Assembly (NCBI RefSeq): GCF_030283205.1
Contig: NZ_JASNWF010000019.1
Coordinates: 1 to 64,000, forward strand
Length of the DNA stretch: 64,000 nucleotides
Direction: 5' to 3'
From: Actinomadura opuntiae
GTDB taxonomy: Bacteria > Actinomycetota > Actinomycetes > Streptosporangiales > Streptosporangiaceae
In this document: positions 45,785 through 54,368 of the stretch, piece by piece
How positions within the stretch are numbered: the stretch's first letter is position 1
Layout of the letters: the number at the start of each line of letters is the position of its first letter
The notes under the pieces: model-generated
Database searches by the model: none
Told to the model about the DNA's origin: nothing
The model's input: only the letters and a program-made list of their open reading frames with translations
Translations under genes and position numbers: made by a program

Positions 45785-46510
45785 GTGTCGAGCGACGGGG
45801 ATCGCACAGTCAACGCCGAGGCCGGTCCGGGCGCGGACGGCGCCGCGCCGCCGGCGGCCGACGGCGCCACGGAGGCAGCAGAGAGCACGGGGGGCGCAGA
45901 GAGCACAGAAGGCACCGAAGGCGCGGAGGGGGACGGCCGCGCCGCGTTCGAGGCCGAGGTCAGGGACGCCCTGGCGGGGCTGACCGCGCGGCTGGACCGC
46001 GAGCACGAGCGCGCCGCGCACCGCGAGGCGGTCATCGACCGGCTGCACGAGGAGAACCAGCGGCTGCGGCGCGGGGAGCTGCAGGCGATGCTGGAGCCCG
46101 TCCGCACCGCGCTGTACCGGCTGCACGACCAGGCCCGCCGCGAGGCGTGCCGGCTGTCGGACCCCTCGCTGGCCGAGCCGCCCGACCCGGTCCGCACCGC
46201 CGGGCTGCTGTCCGCCGTCGCCGACGACGTGGCCGACGCGCTGGCGCGGCTCGGCGTCGAGCGGTTCGGCGCCGAACCCGGCCAGCCCTACGACGCCGCC
46301 CGGCACCGGCCCGTCGCCGTCACCCCGGTCACCGACCCGGCCCGCGACGGCCTGGTGACCGGCGTCGAGGCGGACGGCTTCGAGCAGGGCGGCCGGGTGC
46401 TGCGCAAGGCGGCCGTCAGCGTGGCCAGGCTCGACCGGGGCTCCAACGGAACCACCGCCGCCGCGGGGCGCGGCGAGACGACGAACAACCGACTCGGCAC
46501 CGATGGGTGA
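45785..46510 (+). CDS. GrpE-like nucleotide exchange factor
   Basis: 241 residues, GTG start with AAGGTG upstream. The first ~55 residues are a low-complexity Ala/Glu/Gly tail; a coiled coil follows (about 55-110: LDREHERAAHREAVIDRLHEEN), then a beta-domain matching GrpE: GQPYDAARHRPVAV and EQGGRVLRKAAVSVARL. GrpE releases ADP from Hsp70. It directly precedes an Hsp70 gene and starts the six-gene operon, so it is probably the dedicated exchange factor of that Hsp70 rather than the housekeeping one. Confidence 0.85.
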   Translation: MSSDGDRTVNAEAGPGADGAAPPAADGATEAAESTGGAESTEGTEGAEGDGRAAFEAEVRDALAGLTARLDREHERAAHREAVIDRLHEENQRLRRGELQAMLEPVRTALYRLHDQARREACRLSDPSLAEPPDPVRTAGLLSAVADDVADALARLGVERFGAEPGQPYDAARHRPVAVTPVTDPARDGLVTGVEADGFEQGGRVLRKAAVSVARLDRGSNGTTAAAGRGETTNNRLGTDG

Positions 46511-46517
46511 GAGGGAC

Positions 46518-48101
46518 ATGACCGTCTACGGGATCGACCTGGGAACCACGTACTCCTGCATTGCCTCGATCGACGACGTGGGGCGGCCGGCGGTCCTGCG
46601 GAACCTGGAGGGCACCGACACCACGCCGTCGGTGGTGTACTTCGAGAGCGGCGAGAACGTCGTCGTCGGCGCCACCGCGAAGGACACCGCGGTGCTGGAG
46701 CCCGACAACGTCGTCAGCCTGATCAAGCGGGACATGGGCCGGGACGTGACCCGCCCGATCCACGGGATCGACTTCACCCCCGAGGAGCTGTCGGCGTTCA
46801 TCCTGCTGAAGCTGGCGACGGACGCGCGGACGACCACCGGCGAGGAGACCCGCGACGTCGTCATCACCGTCCCGGCCTACTTCGGCGCGGCCGAGCGGGA
46901 CGCGACCCGCAAGGCGGGCCGGATCGCGGGGCTGAACGTCATCGACATCGTGTCCGAGCCGATCGCCGCCGCGATGACCTACGGGGTGCTGAACCCCGAC
47001 ACCGACCGGACGATCCTGGTGTACGACCTCGGCGGCGGCACGTTCGACACGACCGTCATCGCGCTGCGCGGCGGGCACATCGAGGTGGTGTGCACCGACG
47101 GCGACCACGAGCTCGGCGGCGCCGACTGGGACGCGCGGCTGGTGGAGTACCTGGCCGAGCGGTTCCGCGCCGAGCACCCCGACGCGGGCGACCCGCTCGA
47201 CGACAAGCAGACCGAGCAGCAGCTGCGCCGCGACGCCGAGGACGCCAAGAAGGCGCTCACCACCCGCACCGCGCACACCGTCCGGGTGATGCACGCCGGG
47301 CGGGTCGCGGCGATCGAGGTGACGCGGGAGAAGCTGGAGGAGCTGACCAAGGACCTCCTCGACCGCACCATCGAGATCACCGGGCGGACGCTGTCGACCG
47401 CCGCGGAGAAGGGCGTGCACGACTACGACGACCTCGTGCTGGTCGGCGGGTCGACGAAGATGCCGGTGGTGGCGGCGCGGCTGGAGACCGAGCTCGGGCT
47501 GTCGCCGCGCCTGCAGGACCCGGACCTCGCCGTCGCCAAGGGCGCCGCGCTGTACGCGTTCGAGGAGACCTACCGGCGGCTGATGCGCGAGGGCGACGCC
47601 GAGCGCGCCGAGGAGATGGCGAGCCGCGCCGGGCTGTCGGCCGAGCAGCAGAAGCAGATCGCGGGGCGGCAGATCCGCACCGTCGCCTCGCACGCGTTCG
47701 GGATCGTGGTGGTCGACCGGGAGTCGGGCGCCGAGCACGTCGCGCACCTCGTGCACGCCAACGACGCGCTGCCCGCCGCCCGCACCGAGGACTTCTTCAC
47801 CGTCTACGACGACCAGACCTCCGCCGACGTCCGGGTGATGGAGCAGGCGGGCAGCGTCGAGTCCGCCGAGCTGATCGACAACACCGAGATCGCGACCGGG
47901 GAGATCCGCGTCCCGCCGGGCAAGAAGGCGGGCTGGCCGATCGGGGTGACGTTCGCCCTCGACTCCTCGGGGCTGCTGAACGTGACCGCGGTGGAGAAGG
48001 AGTCCGGCGAGCGGCTGGAGCTGAAGGTGGACGTCGGGGGGATGTCGGAGGAGGAGGTCGAGCGCTCCCGCAAGGCCCTCTCCCGCGTCCAGGTGAGCTG
48101 A
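46518..48101 (+). CDS. Hsp70-family protein lacking the C-terminal lid
   Basis: 527 residues from ATG 46518 (GAGAGG upstream; ATG 46503 is in frame). The ATPase domain is complete: GIDLGTTYSCIA, VPAYFGAAERDATRKAG, DLGGGTFDTTV, VGGSTKMPVV. The substrate-binding beta-domain is short (GEIRVPPGKKAGWPIGVTFALDSSGLLNVTA) and the protein ends soon after it, so the helical lid of DnaK (about 610-640 residues) is missing. An insert near 375-400 precedes the SBD. No J-domain partner is obvious. Probably specialised for the proteins of this operon. Confidence 0.9.
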   Translation: MTVYGIDLGTTYSCIASIDDVGRPAVLRNLEGTDTTPSVVYFESGENVVVGATAKDTAVLEPDNVVSLIKRDMGRDVTRPIHGIDFTPEELSAFILLKLATDARTTTGEETRDVVITVPAYFGAAERDATRKAGRIAGLNVIDIVSEPIAAAMTYGVLNPDTDRTILVYDLGGGTFDTTVIALRGGHIEVVCTDGDHELGGADWDARLVEYLAERFRAEHPDAGDPLDDKQTEQQLRRDAEDAKKALTTRTAHTVRVMHAGRVAAIEVTREKLEELTKDLLDRTIEITGRTLSTAAEKGVHDYDDLVLVGGSTKMPVVAARLETELGLSPRLQDPDLAVAKGAALYAFEETYRRLMREGDAERAEEMASRAGLSAEQQKQIAGRQIRTVASHAFGIVVVDRESGAEHVAHLVHANDALPAARTEDFFTVYDDQTSADVRVMEQAGSVESAELIDNTEIATGEIRVPPGKKAGWPIGVTFALDSSGLLNVTAVEKESGERLELKVDVGGMSEEEVERSRKALSRVQVS

Positions 48102-48114
48102 TCCGGCGCCTTCG

Positions 48115-50763
48115 GTGACCTTCGACGAGGAGTACCGGCGGGAGGTGCTGGAGCCGGCGCGGGCCGCCGGCGACCAGCCGCCCGAGGACCTGCGGGTGCG
48201 GTACGCGCTGGCCGACCCGCTGACGGCGCGGGGCGTCGAGGCGCGGGTGAAGCAGGTGCGCCAGTGCTGGCGGCGGGCCCGCGGCCAGCTGAAGTACCGC
48301 AGGCTGATCGACCGGCTGGAGGCCGAGCACCGGGAGCTGGCGCCGCTGTTCACCGCCGCCGGGCGCGGCGACCTGCGCGCGCTGGACGAGCGGCTGGCGG
48401 GCGGCCGGGAGCGCACCGAGCGGCGCCGCGCCCAGGCCCGCGCGGGGCTGGCGGACGCCGCCGGGTTCCTGCGGACGGTGACGCCCGCCGAGGTCGAGGC
48501 GATCGCCCGGACGGGCGGGGTCGCGCGCGCCGAGCTGGAGGCGCTGGCCGCCGCCGAGGGCATCGCCGTGCGGGAACCGGACGCGCTGCCGGCCGCCGCG
48601 CCCTACCCGGCGTACCGCAAGGTGCGCGAGTCGCTCGGCGTGCTGGGCAAGCGGCATCTGGCCGACTTCGTGTTCGGGGCAAGGATCGCCGGCCCGATGC
48701 GGGTGCTGGACGGGTTCGCGGCGCCCGCGGCGCCGGGCGCGCCGGGCGCGTCCGCGCTGCGCGGCGGCCTGCTGCGGCTGGACGCCGGCGCGGTCGCCGC
48801 GGCCGGCGAGGAGTGGGCGCGCCGCAGCCGCGACACCAGCACCACGCACGCCGGAACGGTCCTGGCGGCGCTGCGGTCGGGCGCCGACCTCGCCGAGCTC
48901 GTCCGGTACGACATCGTGGACCGGCTGCGGGAGCGGTTCCGGCAGCGGGCGTCCGAGCGGGCGCTGCTGCGGCACGCGACCGAGGACCTCGGCGTCCACG
49001 CCGAGGACGCGCGGCGGCTGGTGTTCGCGGTGGTCCGGGAGACCGGGCCGGGCGGCGGGCCCGCCGGGCGGCTGCGCGCGCTGCTGGACGCCGGCGAGGT
49101 GTTCGCGGCGGCGGAGCTGGCGGACGCGTCCGGGATCGCCGCCGCCGCGGAGGGCGAGCCGTCGGAGGAGGAGGTGCTGGCCGCGGAGGCGCGGCACCGC
49201 CTGGACACCGCGCTGCGGCTGCGCGAGTCCGCCGTCGCCGAGCCGGACCCGGACCGGGCGTGGCGGCTGCTCGCCGACGCGCTGCGCCTCGTCCGCGACC
49301 TGCCCGGCGCCCGCGACCACCAGCGGCGGCTGCCGCCCCGTCCCGTGCCGGTGCTGCACGCCGACGTCGACACCGACGGCGGCGGCGTCCGGCTCTCGTG
49401 GGAGGCGTCGCCGTCGACCGCCGGCGAGATCGGCTACCACCTGGTGCGGCGGGCGGGACGGCCGCCGCGCGGGCCGGGCGACGGCGAGGCGATCAGGGGC
49501 GAGCGCGACGAGCGGCCCCCGGTGAACGTGCCGCTCTACTACGGCGCGGTCGCGGTGCGCGGCGAGGCCGCCGCTCCGCCCGCCGTGGCGGGGCCGGTCG
49601 TGGTGCGGCCGGAGCCGCGCGAGGTGGAGCTGCTGTCCGGGGACGGGCAGGTCACCGGCCGGTGGCGGTGCCCGCCGGAGGCGGCCCGGGTCGTCGTCGT
49701 CCGCGACGGGACGCCGGTCGAGGCGGGCCGCGAGGGGTTCCGCGAGCGCGTCCCGAACGGCCGCACCCACCACTACCGGATCAGCGCCGTCTACCTGGAC
49801 GGGGCGGGACGGGAGGTCGCCACGCCGGGCGTGCGGGCGTCGGTGACGCCGAGCGCCCCGCCCGAGCCGGTGTACGAGCTGGACGCCGAGCCCGACCCGT
49901 CCGACCCGGGCGTGCTGCGGGTGCGGTTCGCGCCGCCCGCGCACGGGACGGTGGAGCTGGTGCTGTCGGCCGGGCCGCCGCCGTGGCCGCGCAGCGCGCT
50001 GGTCCCGGTGGAGGAGGTGCGGCGGGAGACGCGGCGGCTCGCGGGCGCGCCGACGGCGGGCGGGCTCGCGGTGCGGCCGGGCGCGGGCGGCTGGCTGCTC
50101 GCCGTCACGGTCGCCGAGGGCACCGCCGCGATCGGCGCCTACCACCGGCACGTGAACCTGCCGCCGCCGCGCCGGCTCGTCGCCGAGCGGCGCGGCGACC
50201 ACGTGCACGTCGGGTTCGACTGGCCGCCGGACGTCGCGGAGGTCGACCTGGTGTACCGGGTCGGCCGCGACCCGCTCCGCTCGTCCGACGGCGAGGAGGC
50301 GCGGCGCGCGACCGTGACGCGGGCCGCCTACGACACCCAGGGCGGCGTCCGGCTGCCCGTCCCCGAGGACGCGCCGGTCGAGCTGTCGGTGGCGGCGGCG
50401 GGCACCGTCGGCGGGGCGCGGGTGACCGGCCCGCCGGTGACGGCGCAGGTCGGGGCGCGCGCCGTGGTCCGCTACGACCTGGAGCGGTCGGGGCCGCCGT
50501 GGCGGCGGTCGCTGACGCTGCGGTTCACCTGCGCGCGGCCGCTGCGGGTGGCGCGGCTGTCGCTGGTGCTGCGGCGCGGCCGGGTGATGCCGCACCGGGC
50601 GGGCGACGGCGAGACGCTCGGCACGTGGGAGCAGGTCCCGGTGCCGGGCGAGCTGTCGGTGGCCGTTCCGCGCGCTTCCGGGCCGTATTGGCTGCGCTGC
50701 TTCGCCGATGATGATGTCATCGAACTCACCGATCCCCCGATCCGCCGACTCCAGGTCCCGTGA
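48115..50763 (+). CDS. large protein with N-terminal helical region and repeated beta-sandwich domains
   Basis: 882 residues, GTG start 13 nt after the Hsp70 stop. The N-terminal ~420 residues are helical and Arg/Ala-rich (RVKQVRQCWRRARGQLKYRRLIDRLEAEH), lacking the HPD of a J domain. Residues about 420-880 contain several fibronectin-III-like repeats (VRLSWEASPSTAGEIGYHLVRR, HHYRISAVYLDGAGREVATPG, DHVHVGFDWPPDVAEVDLVYR). I recall similar proteins beside actinomycete Hsp70 genes under the name SaeA, but cannot verify that. No enzyme motif or signal peptide is seen. Its stop overlaps the next start (TGATG), so it is likely a subunit of the same complex. Confidence 0.7.
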   Translation: MTFDEEYRREVLEPARAAGDQPPEDLRVRYALADPLTARGVEARVKQVRQCWRRARGQLKYRRLIDRLEAEHRELAPLFTAAGRGDLRALDERLAGGRERTERRRAQARAGLADAAGFLRTVTPAEVEAIARTGGVARAELEALAAAEGIAVREPDALPAAAPYPAYRKVRESLGVLGKRHLADFVFGARIAGPMRVLDGFAAPAAPGAPGASALRGGLLRLDAGAVAAAGEEWARRSRDTSTTHAGTVLAALRSGADLAELVRYDIVDRLRERFRQRASERALLRHATEDLGVHAEDARRLVFAVVRETGPGGGPAGRLRALLDAGEVFAAAELADASGIAAAAEGEPSEEEVLAAEARHRLDTALRLRESAVAEPDPDRAWRLLADALRLVRDLPGARDHQRRLPPRPVPVLHADVDTDGGGVRLSWEASPSTAGEIGYHLVRRAGRPPRGPGDGEAIRGERDERPPVNVPLYYGAVAVRGEAAAPPAVAGPVVVRPEPREVELLSGDGQVTGRWRCPPEAARVVVVRDGTPVEAGREGFRERVPNGRTHHYRISAVYLDGAGREVATPGVRASVTPSAPPEPVYELDAEPDPSDPGVLRVRFAPPAHGTVELVLSAGPPPWPRSALVPVEEVRRETRRLAGAPTAGGLAVRPGAGGWLLAVTVAEGTAAIGAYHRHVNLPPPRRLVAERRGDHVHVGFDWPPDVAEVDLVYRVGRDPLRSSDGEEARRATVTRAAYDTQGGVRLPVPEDAPVELSVAAAGTVGGARVTGPPVTAQVGARAVVRYDLERSGPPWRRSLTLRFTCARPLRVARLSLVLRRGRVMPHRAGDGETLGTWEQVPVPGELSVAVPRASGPYWLRCFADDDVIELTDPPIRRLQVP

Positions 50764-52004
50764 TGACCAGACCGCTCGCCCGGCTGCCGGGCGCGTCCGC
50801 GCGGCTCTTCCCGCGGCAGGGCGTCACCTGCCCGTACTGCTTCGCGTCCGTCGCGCCGCAGCGCATCCTGTTCCGCTGCCGGGGCCAGGCGGGCCGGCGG
50901 CAGGGCTGCGCGCCCGTCCTGGACGAGGCGCTGGCGGCCTACACCGGCTCGACGGCGGGCGCGTCGCTGCCGCCGGTGTTCGCCGCGCCGGGACGCAAGG
51001 GCCGCGCCGACTGCCCCACCTGCGGGGTGCCGACGGGGAACCGGGCGTGCCCGGAGTGCCACAACCCGCTGCCGTCGGCGTACTGCGACTCCCCCGGCCG
51101 GATCGTCGCGCTGGTCGGCGCGAAGAACGCCGGCAAGAGCACCTACATCGCGGTGCTGCTGCACGAGCTGATGAACCGCGTCGGCACGGAGCTGGACGCC
51201 TCGCTCGTGGCGTGCGACGACCGGACCATCGAGCGCTACAAGCGCGACTTCGCGCGGCCGCTGCTGGAGGAGCGGCGGCTGCTGCCCACGACCGCGAGCG
51301 CCGCGACCGGCCCGCGCGAGCCGCTGGTGTACCTGCTGACGCGGACGCGGCGCACCCGGTTCGCGCGGGCGCGCAACGACTCGCTCGCGCTGGTGCTGTT
51401 CGACACCGCCGGCGAGGACCTGCGCAGCCGCGAGGCCACCGACCTGCACCTGCGGTACCTGGAGGCGGCGGACGCGATCATCTTCCTGGTCGATCCGCTG
51501 GAGCTGCCGGGGGCGCGCGGCGGGGTCTCCGACTCCGTCCCGGAGCCCCGTCCCGGCGACGATCCCGACAGCGAGCCGCTGAACATCATCGCGCGGGTCA
51601 CCGACGCGCTGCGGCAGCGGCACGGCACCCGTCCGGGCGAGCCGCTGCCGGTGCCGGTCGCGGTCGCGCTCACCAAGATCGACGCGCTGCGCCCCGACCT
51701 GCTGCGGCAGTCGGCGCTGCGCCGGTCCCGGTCCGGGACGGGCGTGCTCGACCTCGACGACCGCGACGCGGTGAACGAGCAGGTCCGCGCGCTGCTGCAC
51801 GAGTGGCAGGCCGGGCAGCTCGACACCTACCTCGGGCAGCAGTACGCCGAGCACGCGCTGTTCGGGCTGTCGGCGCTCGGCGGCGTCCCCGAGGACGGCC
51901 GGGTCGGCGCGGGCGGCGTCCGCCCCCACCGGGCCGAGGACCCGCTGCTGTGGCTGCTGTACCGGTTCGGGATGCTCGACGGCGTCCGGCCCGGAGGTGC
52001 GTGA
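50763..52004 (+). CDS. zinc-ribbon GTPase, soluble (Double-GTPase type)
   Basis: 413 residues from ATG 50763 (TGATG overlap). The N-terminus has two zinc-binding segments: CPYCFASV, and the ribbon CPTCGVPTGNRACPECHNPLP. The G domain follows: P-loop LVGAKNAGKSTYI, G3 VLFDTAGEDLRS, G4 ALTKID. No membrane segment. The arrangement matches one of the paired GTPases that I recall from Aravind-group analyses of conflict systems (DO-GTPase1). Next gene overlaps by GTGA. Confidence 0.8.
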   Translation: MTRPLARLPGASARLFPRQGVTCPYCFASVAPQRILFRCRGQAGRRQGCAPVLDEALAAYTGSTAGASLPPVFAAPGRKGRADCPTCGVPTGNRACPECHNPLPSAYCDSPGRIVALVGAKNAGKSTYIAVLLHELMNRVGTELDASLVACDDRTIERYKRDFARPLLEERRLLPTTASAATGPREPLVYLLTRTRRTRFARARNDSLALVLFDTAGEDLRSREATDLHLRYLEAADAIIFLVDPLELPGARGGVSDSVPEPRPGDDPDSEPLNIIARVTDALRQRHGTRPGEPLPVPVAVALTKIDALRPDLLRQSALRRSRSGTGVLDLDDRDAVNEQVRALLHEWQAGQLDTYLGQQYAEHALFGLSALGGVPEDGRVGAGGVRPHRAEDPLLWLLYRFGMLDGVRPGGA

Positions 52005-54364
52005 GCGTGGCGTGGCAGCTGCACTACACCTCCGCGCGGCGCGGGCCGACCGGCCGGGCCGGGTTCCAGTTCGTCGCCGAGACGCCGGGCCTGCCCGACG
52101 GGGTGCGCGCCGCCGTGACGCCGTACATGTCGTACCGTCCGCCGCCGGACGCGCCGCTGTCCCCCGACGACGCGGAGCTGAGCGGGTTCCCCGTCTCGCT
52201 GCTGTACGACCGGGTGGACGGCCGTCCCCTGCTGCTGCGCTGCCGCTATCTGGGCCGCGACTACTCCGGCAGGTACGGCAACTTCTTCGCGCACGCGGTG
52301 GTGGCCGAGCCCGACGAGCTGGAGGGGCTGCGTCCCGCCGAGCTGTGGCACGCGCCGCTGTGGACGCCGCTGCCCGGCGACGCCGACCTCGACGAGCTGG
52401 ACGACCTCGCGCCCGGCGCCGCCCTCGACCCCGACTCGCTTGCCGCGTGGCTCGAGGTGTCCGGGCCGGCCGACGCCTACGGGACCCTCGCCCGGCTGGT
52501 CGACGCGGTCGCGGGCGTCCTCGGCCGGGGCCACGGCCGGATCGTGCTGGTCGCCGCCGACGTCGAGCTGATCGCGCGCTGGATCGCGGTGGTGTCGTAC
52601 TCGCTGCCGGTCGCGGCGGCGGCGCGCCTGTCGTTCGTCACCTACACCGCCGATCCCGACGGTGCCGCGCAGCGCCTCGTCGGCACCACGCCGGACGTGT
52701 GGGCCGCCGTCCGGCACCACGCGTCCCACGCGCTGGCCGTCGACCTGCACACCGGCCTGAGCGGCACGGACGGGACGTCCCGCTTCGCCCGCACGATCGC
52801 GGCGTGCTGGCGGGACGCCGACTTCCCCGCCCTGGACGGCCTCGGCGAGCTGGCGCTGCCGGACGGCGCCGCGCCGTCCGACCCGGCCGTGCTGGAGGGC
52901 GCCGCGACGCTGCTGGCGCTGTGCCGGCGCGACCCGACGGTCACGGCGGGCGAGGAGGGCGCGGCGGCGGCGCTGCTGTCGCGGCCCGGCGTCCAGATTC
53001 CCGAGTGGGTCTGGCGCGATCTCGCGCCCGGCATCGCCGCCATGGGGCTGGAGCTGGCGCTCGCCGTCCACGAGCGGGCCCTCGCGGCGGGCGCGACCGG
53101 CGCCGCGCGCGACTGCGCGGCGCGGATCGCGCTGCTGGCCCTGTCGGACCCGGCCGCCCGCGACCGGATGCCCGAGCTGCCGGAACGCGCCGGCGAGCTG
53201 GAGCCGCGCGTGTCGCAGGCGCTCGCGGACGCGCCCGACCTCGCGGAGGTCGCGGCCGTGGCGGCGGTCGCCGCGCGCGCCGGGACCCGCCTCGACCCGG
53301 AGGAGCTCGCAGCCGCCGCGGCGGGCCGGGCACGGCTCGGCGCCGCGGACCTTCCCGCCGCCCACCGCGCCTGCCCGGCGGCGGCCCGCGACGCCCTGCT
53401 GGACGGCGTCATCGCCGGCCTCGCCGGAGCGGAGGACCGCGACCGCGCCGCCGCGCTCACCCCGGGCACGTGCGACCTGCTCTACGAGCACGCCGCCGAG
53501 CGCCTCCGTGCCGTCCCGGCGGTCGCCGTGCCCGTCCTCGTCTCGGTCGGCCGCCGCGACCTTCCCCGCCGCATCGCGATCACCGCGGAACTCCTCCGCC
53601 TGACCGGCACGACCGCCGCGCCGCACACGGAAGCCGAACGCGCGGATCGCGGGACGGACGTCGACGCGGCGCTCGCGGAGGTATGGGCCGCGCCGCCCTC
53701 GGCGGCCGAGTGCGTCGACCTGCTCGACGCGTTCGGCAAGGACCTGGCGGACGTCCCCGCGCTGGCCGCGCTGCCGTCGCGGACGTTCGAGCGGCTCGGC
53801 GCCGACGCACTCGCCGACGCGCAGACCCTGCAACTGGCGGCGCGCGTGCTGTCGGTGCTGCCGCACGGGCGGGCCGGCGCCGACGCGGCCGCCGTTCGCG
53901 CGTACGCCGACGCGATCACCGCGGGACGGCCGGGCGAGGCAGCGCGGGCGATGGACGCGCTGGCGGGCGCCCGCGGCGGGTCGGCGCGGCTGGCCGCAGA
54001 GACGTTCGAGGCGGCCGCGCGGCGGCTGTGCCGCCGCCCGCCGGCGTTCCGGGCGGAGCTGCTGGCCGCGGTGCCCGCGCCGGTGCGGGCCCGGATCGCC
54101 GCCCGCTGGACCGCGGAGCTGCCCGCCCGCGCCCGCGCCGGCCGCGCCCCGCTGCGCGGCGCAGACGCCGGGCACCGCAACGACCTGGTCGAGGTCGCGC
54201 TGCGGCTGCGGGCGCGCGGCATCGCCGAACCGGAACTGGAGGCGTGGGCGCGGACCGCCGCCGCCCGCTGGCTCGCCTCCCGGCAGCTCGAGGCGCACCT
54301 GGCGGACCGCCCGGAGCTGCGCGCCGCGCTGCGCGGCCTCCTCGCCGGCGACGAGGGGAGGTGA
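52001..54364 (+). CDS. GTPase-associated protein (GAP1-like)
   Basis: 787 residues from GTG 52001, chosen for the GTGA overlap and a perfect GGAGG 3 nt before. The N-terminal domain (about 1-250) is distinctive: WQLHYTSARRGPTGRAGFQFVAETPGL, then RCRYLGRDYSGRYGNFFAHAVV and SFVTYTADPDGAAQRLVGTTPDV. The rest is Ala/Arg-rich helical repeats. This fits the GAP1 N-terminal, middle and C-terminal domains known to accompany paired GTPases, recalled from memory. Encoded exactly between the two GTPases. It may act as a scaffold or as a regulator of their GTP cycle. Confidence 0.72.
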   Translation: MSVAWQLHYTSARRGPTGRAGFQFVAETPGLPDGVRAAVTPYMSYRPPPDAPLSPDDAELSGFPVSLLYDRVDGRPLLLRCRYLGRDYSGRYGNFFAHAVVAEPDELEGLRPAELWHAPLWTPLPGDADLDELDDLAPGAALDPDSLAAWLEVSGPADAYGTLARLVDAVAGVLGRGHGRIVLVAADVELIARWIAVVSYSLPVAAAARLSFVTYTADPDGAAQRLVGTTPDVWAAVRHHASHALAVDLHTGLSGTDGTSRFARTIAACWRDADFPALDGLGELALPDGAAPSDPAVLEGAATLLALCRRDPTVTAGEEGAAAALLSRPGVQIPEWVWRDLAPGIAAMGLELALAVHERALAAGATGAARDCAARIALLALSDPAARDRMPELPERAGELEPRVSQALADAPDLAEVAAVAAVAARAGTRLDPEELAAAAAGRARLGAADLPAAHRACPAAARDALLDGVIAGLAGAEDRDRAAALTPGTCDLLYEHAAERLRAVPAVAVPVLVSVGRRDLPRRIAITAELLRLTGTTAAPHTEAERADRGTDVDAALAEVWAAPPSAAECVDLLDAFGKDLADVPALAALPSRTFERLGADALADAQTLQLAARVLSVLPHGRAGADAAAVRAYADAITAGRPGEAARAMDALAGARGGSARLAAETFEAAARRLCRRPPAFRAELLAAVPAPVRARIAARWTAELPARARAGRAPLRGADAGHRNDLVEVALRLRARGIAEPELEAWARTAAARWLASRQLEAHLADRPELRAALRGLLAGDEGR

Positions 54365-54368
54365 GCCC

